A stretch of DNA of 64,000 bases from Protula sp. h YS-2021. Taxonomy: Eukaryota; Annelida; Polychaeta; Sabellida; Serpulidae. Positions 10,188 through 19,548 of the stretch are shown here, piece by piece (position 1 is the stretch's first letter; every line of letters begins with the position of its first letter). A program made the translations under genes and the position numbers. The notes under the pieces were generated by a model, which made no database searches, was not told the DNA's origin, and saw nothing but the letters and a program-made list of their open reading frames with translations. The DNA is taken from positions 20,365,066 to 20,429,065 of the forward strand of contig OX457033.1 in NCBI GenBank assembly GCA_949752745.1, in the 5' to 3' direction.

Positions 10188-13100
10188 CTACATGCGCAGC
10201 GATCCAGAGGAAGAAAGCGAGGAGATATCAGCATCGATGTCGGACGGTTCAGCACGAGTCGTGCTCCTGAAACAGCTGCCGCTGGACGACCAGGAATTGC
10301 CCATTGATCCCAGGGAGTTGTCATCTACCGCGGAGAAATCGCCGCTGGACATCAGTGACCAGTGGTCCGATGCAACTGAGTAGCCTTCTGACGCCATGGA
10401 GGGTCCTGATGCAAGCGGGTTGTTGTCAGCGGAATGACTTCCGGTCGCTCCCTCAGTCATCCCTGTCTGCGATTCGGCGTCCGTGCTGTGTGACGGAAGT
10501 GACCGGGAGCGATCCCCGTCATCTTTGTCACACTCGTTTAAATGATCTTTGGATTTACTAGTTAACGCACCCAAGATCTTTTGAATAATTGAACCTTGTT
10601 GTTTCCTGCTATTTCTGTCACTGCTTTGTATCCTAAGGCGGACTGGAAAACTTTGTGTTTTTCTTTCACTCGTTGCCTTAACACGCTGTTTCGGATTGGC
10701 TGTGTTTCGTTTGGTTTTCCTTCCATTCTCCGGGCAGAGCTCGGTACTTGCGCGAAGAGTGTTCCTCCAGGACAGCTCGACTTTTGTGTGGCAAAATTCG
10801 TCGACTAATTTCTCATCAACACCTGTGTCTGTTGATTCCGTTCCTGTGTCAGAGCTGGAGTCGGATTCACTGCTGTCTTTCTTTTCATAGCAGTCGCTTT
10901 CAGACACACATCGTCTTCTTTGCCTCCTCACTGAATTTCTGATCCCTACCTGATCTGACTGCGATGATTTGATTCCACGCGATTTGCTGTCATACCTTGC
11001 TGTAGGTTGTTTATGTAGCGTGACACTTTTGGGTCTTACAACTTGTGCGCATGCGCCGCTTTCTGGCCTATTGTAGAGGTCCGCGTCGCTGTCGTCGGTT
11101 GCTGGCTCTTTAGGGTTGCGCCGTACGTGTGTATTTCTGGTTAGAGTGTCCTTTACTATGCCACTGGCGTCATTGCAGGGCGTCGGGGTTTGGACTGACT
11201 TCAACTGCATTAGTGGAAACAGGTTTCGAATGGCTGGTGGTCTTTCCGATCTTTCTGACTCGTCGGGTGGCATTGCATGTTCAGTCGGAAGATTAGTGCG
11301 TTTCGCGTCTTTGTCACGAAACGCGAAGGCACTTCCGGTTTCTGTGTCAAGGACACGCCCTGTTTCTCTTTGTACGTTGCCGATTGAGAAACGACTCGCA
11401 GTGGCTGATTCGGACTCTTTGTGACACCCTGTGTCTGCTGTGTTACAGGGACAGCCGCTTCGCCCTGACGATTGCGCTTCGCCTGACAGCGATGAGATGC
11501 CGGAATCGCGGGCGGATTCGGGGACATAGTACGCCGCGTCTATGCCGTACTTATCGCGTAAGAAACGCCGGGCGACGGACAGAGGAGCGCAGTACGTGAG
11601 GTGGTAGTATAGCTCCCCTGTAGCCGCTACCACGTGCTCGTCGCTATTTCCGCCCCACACAAGGCCAATTGCAATTACGCCTCCGCTGGTTGGGTGGTGG
11701 CCGTAAACAAGCGCGCCGCTGTCTCCTTCCCTGGCAAAACTTAAGTCTTGATTTGTTTTCAAACTGTTGTTAAGGGCAACGGCGAATCCGCCCCTACACT
11801 GCTCCCCGTTGATGTTTATAAAGTGAACATCTGCATCGATTAGTTTGCCGATTCTGTAGCCGGACACACTGCCTCGCATATACACCTCTGTGCCGAGCAG
11901 CTCTAGCAAATCGCCCGTGTAAATGTCCATGTGTAATGGGATTGTGCCGTGTCGCAATACCATGTCTACATTCGATTGGGCTAGAAATTTCTCATCCACT
12001 CTAAAGAGGAGAATGTCCACTAGATGAGGAGTCCCTTCCTCAGCCAGATGTCCACCGTAAAAGCCTAGATATTGTGTGCATGAAATTTCACCCACTCGAT
12101 TCTCATTCACCTGGGTCTGTGAATTCACTTCGGTGTGGGCGGAGAGAAAGGCAAGCGGGTGAGATCGGAGCACGCGCCACACGCTATGACAGCACGTGAC
12201 CAGGTACACGTCACCGCTATGCTTGTCCTTGACCGCAAACCCTAGACTCCAGAGAGTCGGCTTAAAGTTCTTCGTCTCTAGTTGCCTTGCAATCAGCGGC
12301 TGAAAGAGCGAGTCGAAGTTCGAGGGTACGTTTTGCAGGTGGTGTGACAGCACTGAGAAGACTACTCCCCCCAGCGTCATGTGTTCACTAATGTGATATT
12401 GATTGTTTCCGCTGTCGGCAAACAGATCAAACGGTGTTAGAGGACGGATCTTTCTAATGGCATAGAAGGCTTCGTCTCGCTCGTATTCTATTGTACGTAA
12501 GAACTGCTGGAATTCCTCACTTTCTGTGCTGAGTGTGTAGATGATGATCTTGCCGTATTTCTCGCACAGGACGCTCCTCTGAATGCATTTTGGTAGCTTC
12601 CTGAAAATGGCAACGCCATTCATTTTATATAAGATAGCAAGACATGATGAACAATGCCTGTGAAATAAAATTTCATCTCAAAAAAAAAAAAACAAAAAAA
12701 AAAAAAAAAAAACATTGTCAAGTGTGAAAGGGGGAGGGATGGAGGAAGAGGGGATCAAGGGTTCTATGTTCTGGCAGTCATAACGCTAACACTTAGAAAG
12801 TTAGATCGGTCTTGTCTAATTTCAGTGTGGGAAGTTGGAGGGCCGGGGTTGGGTAGGGGGGTGGGGGGGGTGGGGTAGGTGAGTGAGGATAAAGTTTTTT
12901 AGGTTCATTGCATCTCGATGGCGTTCAGGTTTTAACAAAAAAGACTTACTGTCGTGTCTTGGCGATATACTCGCGGTATTTATCCGCCAGAAATGGCGTC
13001 TCCTCCGTGTCTGTCTGTGCGTCGCCTGTGTATATGTCAAATAAATGGTTAAAGTCTATAATTTCGTGCATTACGGCCACGTAATAACTCTTTCTTGATA

Positions 13101-14617
13101 AGCCAGATAACAGTTATCTTTAGCCGGCCATCCGCCATAAATTCGTAGTTTTGAACCCTGGCGTTTGTGCAGACGAGAAACGCTCCAGCCTGGTTATATC
13201 TCTCGAGGTCTTTGTTGGGAATGTTTTCCCTTGACTGACTTTAAGAAAATCAATACAGCGGTATAAAACAAATCATAACAATGAACGCTTTATATGAATA
13301 ACAGTTTTTTTTTTTACTTCAGGTAATGTTTTGAAGTATTGCTGCTATTTAAATATATAAACATATTGACATAAGAAATGTCACTGGGCATATTTACACC
13401 ATTTTAAACTTACTTGATTGGCTGGCAATGATGTCTTTGTTGTCTACGCGCATGCGCCGTTGAAAGATGCTGATGAGTCTCTCCTGGTGGAAGTTGTCAT
13501 CTGGATACATAGCCAGACGACTTCTCTCCTGTAGGAACTGTTTAAGGTAGCTGGTTGCCATGGAGACATCGTCGTTGTCAAGGCTGCGCCGGTGTTTGCT
13601 GGTTGGAAGCTCACTGACAGCATCTTGGATGAGCTCTGCCTGGGCGAGGAACATCCACCACGTAACCACGGACGCTTCCCACGCGAAATAGCCGATCCCG
13701 TACGACTGAAACGCCGCCCGGGCGTGACGTAGCAGCTGCAGGATTTCCTCTTTATGCTGCTGCGGACGCGCTGAGTCAGACGATAGGAGGCTTATTTGTT
13801 TTATCCTCAGCCAGAACTGAGCCACGTAAAACCACGCGGTGAGGTCGCACGGCTGGCGGATGGCCACTTCCGGTTGAAGTTTGTCCAGCAATATCTGCGC
13901 TGACTTCAACCGGCCCTGGGTCACGTGCCACAGCGCCAGGATGCTGTCGAGTTTAATTGCCACAAATGAGTTCACACTCTCGGGTGTGTGTTTGACATTC
14001 AGTGTTTTCAGTTCGTGTATTTTTTCTTCAGTGTTTGGCGCATCGAAGTGGAAGCCAATTGCACCAAATTTGACCCAGGGTTGGGCAGTGTATGCCGAGA
14101 AGAAGCTATCGGATTGTAAATCCTTAAATTTTTCAACTGATCCTGTAGAATTCAGTGTGATCGCAAAACACTTGGTTGAGTCGTCGAAGTGCACCACATT
14201 CTTGTGAGCCAGGAACTTTCTGTACTTATATCGCAGCGCTGGTTTTGGTATGGGCGTGGGTAGGTCACTCAGCGACAACGACAACGTGTGACACTCCGCC
14301 GCTTCTGTTTGATCGTCCTCGTCGCGATGTCTGCCGTAATCTCTTCTACAGCTACTGCTCTCCAATCGCTGTGCGGCCGCGGCCTTCGTTCTGCCCGTGT
14401 ATGCCTCTCGCCTTGTCAGAACACTGCTCTCCGTCGATGTGGGTGTCAACGTTAAACTGTGCGTGCGATTCAAAATATCCATGGCAACGAGTGATGGTGT
14501 GAGGTTGGACTGCAGAGGCCTCTTTGTAGGCTTTAAAAATGTCAGCTTTCTCCTGACTCGCTTCCTAGTGGGTTTGACTAATCCATGATCATAATAATCA
14601 TATGATGTCTTACTCAT
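10188..14617 (-). CDS. Fused TPR-like/trypsin-fold protease protein, paralogue 2
   Basis: Three coding exons on the minus strand: 14617-13414, 13025-12950 and 12600-10188 (1,230 residues). Donors are GTAAGT at both introns, with acceptors ATACACAG and ATTTTCAG, and phases 1 then 2. The ATG at 14617 is chosen because the frame further upstream has no ATG and the resulting start resembles paralogue 1. Residues 1-110 are basic and low complexity. Helices with CDLTAWFYVAQFWL (257-270) and GYFAWEAS plus WWMF (309-323) follow, then the linker (402-427). The protease domain has His565 in TCCHS, Asp622 in LVDILL and Ser721 in AREGDSGAL. DSGISS lies at 792-797. The tail is Ser/Arg/Asp-rich and ends in DISSLSSSGSLRM, similar to the end of paralogue 1. 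There is no signal peptide. It is a tandem duplicate of 1197-6448 with the same exon plan; function is unknown. Confidence 0.88.
11490..11507 (-). other. DSGISS motif, paralogue 2
   Basis: Identical six residues to the site at 2685-2702, again just after the protease domain and preceded by a basic-aspartate context (ARDSGISSLS here, AKDSGISSMS in the other). A candidate phospho-dependent degron by family knowledge; its function is inference. Confidence 0.45.
12950..13025 (-). CDS. 76-nt linker exon of protease paralogue 2
   Basis: Acceptor CACAG at 13026-13030 and donor GTAAGT at 12949-12944 on the minus strand. It completes a Ser codon from exon 1 and leaves two bases that form Gln with exon 3. 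It encodes DAQTDTEETPFLADKY then REYIAKTR. Introns on either side are short (13026-13413 and 12601-12949) and hold poly(A)/poly(G) tracts but no other coding signal. Confidence 0.9.
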
Positions 14618-16210
14618 AGATATCTTGGAAGAACTGTTTTTTTTTGTCTCTTTATTCAAAAGGGGAAGTTATTTCGATTAAAATTTCCTTCTTTTTCGGT
14701 TAACGTATAATAACAGTATATAGTCGATGATTCGAACCTCTCCGATTCACAGCTCAATTTGAGACACGCTTGAATTATGAAACGAGAAAATAAGGGTATT
14801 GATGAATCATTTGACCCCTGACTGTGATCGACTTATGTTTTATAGCACAGTTCGAGCTCTGATCTGGGGCGCGTAGAGCATTAAATTCCTATGTCTTGAC
14901 GATTGCTGAAGGCTCTGGTACTTCCCAGCCGTAGGCTTACACTCACAACTGAACTTCTGTGCGACCAATAAAAAAAATTAGTAAAGAAACTATTAGTGAA
15001 ACTTTTTATGTGCTTCGTGGTGCTTAGACTAACACACCCATTATAATAGGAGCCTGGAAGCTCCTTTTGTTGTTGTTTTTTTTTAACGCAATTCCACGGC
15101 ATTCTTCCATTTCTGCTGATTTTGAACGTCTTTCCGACAAATCGTGACCCCCCCCCCCCTCACCACAGTTTCTATATGCCCTCCTAACCCCCCCCCCCCC
15201 ACCCCCTCCCCTAGCAAATGGTTTCGTTCATCAGTTATGACAAATAGTGTTCTGCTATTTTTACGTAATCTTTGAGGAAGTAAATTAAGAGCTTCAACAA
15301 AGATTGAGATTATTTAATGATAAAAGAACTTTAAAATATATTTATAATGCTATCATTACGATTTATAATACTTTGCAGTTTCACTATCCTTCTCAAATAA
15401 ATTATTCTCTTACAAAGTTTTTTGTCTTTGAAAATTTGAAAGAAAACAAACCTGCATGGTAATATAACCACGCGAAAAAGAAGTTGCTGTCACCACCGCC
15501 AGATGGCTCTTCGTGTTATCTGACTTGGGGGGGGGGGTGGAGGGGGAGGGGGGAGGGGGGTGGCTCAGTGCAGTCAACCACAAAGTAAAAAGCCAGCGTC
15601 TGGCACAACGCGTCTCGAAAAAAAAAATAAATAAATAAATAATCTGTGAATGTAAATTTAGACTGCAAGATATCGCTTGGAAGGACTTACACAATGCAGC
15701 GTTTATGCTCTTGGACTGGATCAGTCGATTACCACTTGAGGACGTTGTGAAAGTGTATGTGTGTGGGTTGGGGTGATTCCGTGTGGGTTTTATGACTTTA
15801 AAAGCTTTGTTCTTTATGCGACTGTTCCTTGGTCCTGTTTCGTTTCCACCCTCCCCGCCTGAATCTTCCCTCCCGACCCTCCCCGCCCGACTCTCTGCTT
15901 TTTTTTTTTTTTTTTTTTTTGGCGTGCATATGACGAGTAAATCCGCGCAGCCGTAGTCCACTTCCCCGGTGTCGAAAACATCAGTGTGTATTTACCATCG
16001 TCATAACAGTGTAAGTGAACGATGGAAAACATCGCAAAAATTTCTAATTTAGAAGAAATTGAACCCTCCCGAAGCATTTCGCCCTTTTCGCACCCGTCTC
16101 TTAGGCTCGTGCAAGGCTCTAGGCTGCGTGGGCGTTTTTCGGATCATGCGGTTTTACCGTTGTGTTTAACAAGGGAGAATTGCAAACAAGTTCTGCATAT
16201 ATATTTACAG
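14618..16210. other. Region between divergent genes; no coding exon recognised
   Basis: Lies between the start of protease paralogue 2 (minus) and the first recognised PRPF4 exon (plus). It contains C-runs at 15150-15160 and 15190-15202, a G-run near 15527-15537 and a T-run at 15899-15920. A plus-strand frame from an ATG at 16022 runs into the PRPF4 exon, and a good donor (GTAAGT) sits at 16010-16015. Neither gives a recognisable PRPF4 N-terminus. Confidence 0.5.
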
Positions 16211-19200
16211 AAAGAGAACGTCACGTGGTACCATCAGGGTCCGCCATCTTTAAAAGCCGCGAGGCAGTACATAGCCGTGTACTCGTTGCCCAGAGCAGCC
16301 AAGCGACTGGCCCGAGCGCGGGAGGAGAAGCAACTTCCGGCCACAGCCAGGGATGCACGCATGCAGGAGATCCAGAAGAAAGCCAGGGTGAGCCCGAGGC
16401 GCGCGACGCATGCGCGGGAAATCACATTTCTGCTCCGGACCAATCAGCGCTTAGCATTCTCAAAAAGTTTTCTTTTTCATCTCGTAGTCAGTCAAAACCA
16501 AAAGTTGGACTAGATAGGGGTGGTGGGGTCTCTTAATCCCCGAATCTCCCCCCCCCCTTACTTCCCCCCTTCCTATTAACTGTCTAGTTACTTCTTGCAC
16601 AGCTTCCTAATGTGTTGGTTACATTTATGTAATTAATCAGCCTTGAATCAAATACGGGCAATGATGAGAAACAACTGTGTCAAGAATATTTACGGTTAGT
16701 GTAACAACCTGCTTGGCAACATTGACTATGCCTTGTGAATGACGTATAATGATACTTTGCCTGAACTGGGCCAAAGTTCATTATAACCGGTAACAAGATC
16801 GAACACTGCTATTTTGTTGTTGGTACTTATTTATTTATTCATGATTTTTTTATTTGTTTATTATGTGTTTATTTATTTGTTTGCTTTATTTATTCATGAG
16901 TTTTTTTGTATTTGTTTATTATGTGTTTATTTATTTTGTTTGCTGCAGTCACTTGCCATAGAGAGCAGCCAGATCGGCGACAACAGACCAATCTCCTTCT
17001 GCCAGTTCAGCCCCAATGGCAGAATGCTCGCCACGTCGTCATGGTAACGCCCTTTTTTCAGTGACGTCAGTCATGCGTGTGTATGCGTTCAGTAGTTTTC
17101 TATCTGTTTATATCAAGCAATGTTAAAAGATACTCGTGTATGTACTCTAAAACACACAAAAGAAACATACACATGCCCTATAGTTTCTGAGGCATATAGG
17201 TCAGTGCGTGCTGTCAGTCATGTGAGATGCATTATTTAATTTGTGTAGACATTATCAACGTGGTTACGTTGCTTTTTTGTTTTTTTTTTTGTTTTTTTTT
17301 TGTTTTTGTTTTTTTTTTTTGAAAGGGAAGAGGGGGGGGGGGTGAAGCTGATGGTTTGGGTACTGTATGTTTTCCTTTATTTATTTTTTTTTAATTTGGA
17401 GAACACTGTTGGAGTACTGATGAGTGACGCACATTGCTTCCTGTCGAGTGCACGTATGTCGTATCTGCTTTCAGGAGTGGCTTGTGTAAGCTCTGGTCTG
17501 TGCCGGATTGTCAGGAAATCATGACGTTAAGAGGTAAACTCCTGCCATTTTGAATGAAACTATCAAATACATGCTGCCTGTATTCTTATATCTGTTCCGC
17601 AGACATCAACCCTTCTTCCCTCTGTGTTCACCTTGCAAACTTGCAACCCACCCCCTTTCCCCCCCCCCCCCACCCCGCAAATACAGTTGTATTTTCAGTT
17701 TATTCTTTTGTGCCCTTTGCTTAGTCATGCTATGATTGATCTTTGATCCTGGGGTCTTGCTGCTGGAGGGTGGGGCACTATTTTTTTTTAGAAGTTTTGT
17801 TTAGTTTTAGTTTTAATATTTTTCCTGTGTTGAGTTCTTTCTTTTTTTTCTTTCCTTTCCTTTTTTTTTTAATTGATGCGTTTTTTTCTGTTAATCGTAT
17901 TTCAGGACACAACATTAACGTTGGTGCCATAGTGTTTCACCCAGAGTCTACAATCGGCCAATCAACGTCGAGTATCAACTTGGCCTCGTGTTCACAAGAT
18001 GGCGCTGTCAAGTTGTGGAGCTTGGATAGGTATGTTACAAGTGGAGGGGGGGGGGGCGGGGGGGGGGGGGTACGACGTGCTACAAATATTGAGCAAGAAA
18101 TAAATAGAAAAGATAAAAATCAATCATTTCATAAGAATATTTCTCTTTTGGTTAAATTTTGTAAGAAAAAAACTTGTTAAATGCTTTAGAATTAAATCTT
18201 TTCTTTTCTTTTTTTTTTTTGCAAGTTATGTTAAGACTAATGGCGTGGTCAGTGGTTCTCACTTGTGATATATCTGTCAAGTGCATTGGTTTTGCGCACG
18301 CATGATTTGGAAAGAAAACACAATGATTGTGGTGCACGTTATTGGCGTGTAATTGTTTCAGCGATGAGCCCATTGCCGACATAGAAGGGCACGCGCCGTA
18401 CAGGGTGTCTCGCCTGGCGTACCATCCGTCAGGGAGGTTCCTGGCAACCTGCTGGTAAGTGAGCTTGCACCATACAGGGTGTCTCGCCTGGCGTACCATC
18501 CGTCAGGGAGGTTCCTGGCAACCTGCTGGTAAGTAACCTTAAGCCGTACAGGGTGTCTCGCCTGGCGTACCATCCGTCAGGGAGGTTCCTAGCAACATGC
18601 TGGTAAGTGACCTTACGCTATACAGGGTGTCTCGCCTGGCGTACCATCCGTCAGGGAGGTTCCTAGCAACATGCCGGTAAGTGACCTTGCGCCGTACAGG
18701 GTGTCTCGCCTGACGTACCATCCTTCAGGGAGGTTCCTGGCAACATGCTGGTAAGTGACCTTGCGCCGTACAGGGTGTCTCGTCTGGTGTGCCACCCGTC
18801 AGGGGGGTTCTTGGCAACATGCTGGTAAGTGACGCTACGCCGTACAGGGTGTCTCATCTGGTGTGCCACCCGTCAGAGAGGTTCCTGGCAACCTGCTGGT
18901 AAGTGACTTTGCGCCGTACAGGGTGTTTCGCTTGGAGAACACGTCAGGAAGTTTCTTGGCAACATACTGGTAAGCGATGTTACGACGGTCTGCAAAAAGT
19001 CAGGAAAGCGAGAAAAAATATTTGAATCAGGATATCAGGAAAAATATGATGGGTCAGAAAAGGTCAGAATAATATTTCCTAAAATGTCAAAAAAAAAAAA
19101 AAAAAAAAAAAAAATCGAAAATTTGAATATCGAGATTTGTCAAATTTTCCAATTTTTAATATTTTTGTCATTGTGTTTCATGTTTCCGAATGATGGTTTT

Positions 19201-19503
19201 GTAAAATGTTGATCACTTTAAGTGCATTTTCTAACACTCTAGACACCCACGTTAATCCGATGGTCAGGGAAAAAGTCAGGGCAGTTCATTTTGAGAATTG
19301 CGTGGTAACCCCTGAATAAGGGGTAAGTACGGCACAGGGTGTTGTGTGCCGTACAGGCTGTTCCATTTATTGCAATATCTGTAAGGGTCACTGAGGTGGC
19401 GACACAGGGAGAGAGGGGTTGCGGGACCAGGCAGTCCATTTCGCTGCCGTACCAGTTGCTTCAAACTGACTAGACGCGTGGGCAAGAGTATTATCAGAAC
19501 AGT

Positions 19504-19548
<45 letters not shown>

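Noticed and set aside
10188..12623. ATG at 12623 as the start of an independent protease gene
   Set aside because: The ATG lies 5' of a clear ATTTTCAG acceptor. The coding similarity to paralogue 1 begins only after the acceptor, and splicing to 12950-13025 restores the conserved linker.
14728..14760. tRNA-like T-arm ('ggttcgaatc' on the minus strand)
   Set aside because: No acceptor, D or anticodon stem could be built around it, so it is a chance match or an unrecognisable SINE remnant.
16022..16513. 163-codon frame as a complete small gene
   Set aside because: Its 3' half is the first recognised PRPF4 exon read through the donor at 16388, and its 5' part shows no Prp4 similarity. The acceptor at 16210 explains the exon better.
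18152..18869. Minus-strand frames with repeated [20 protein letters not shown] peptide
   Set aside because: They are the reverse strand of the 74-bp PRPF4 exon-end array.
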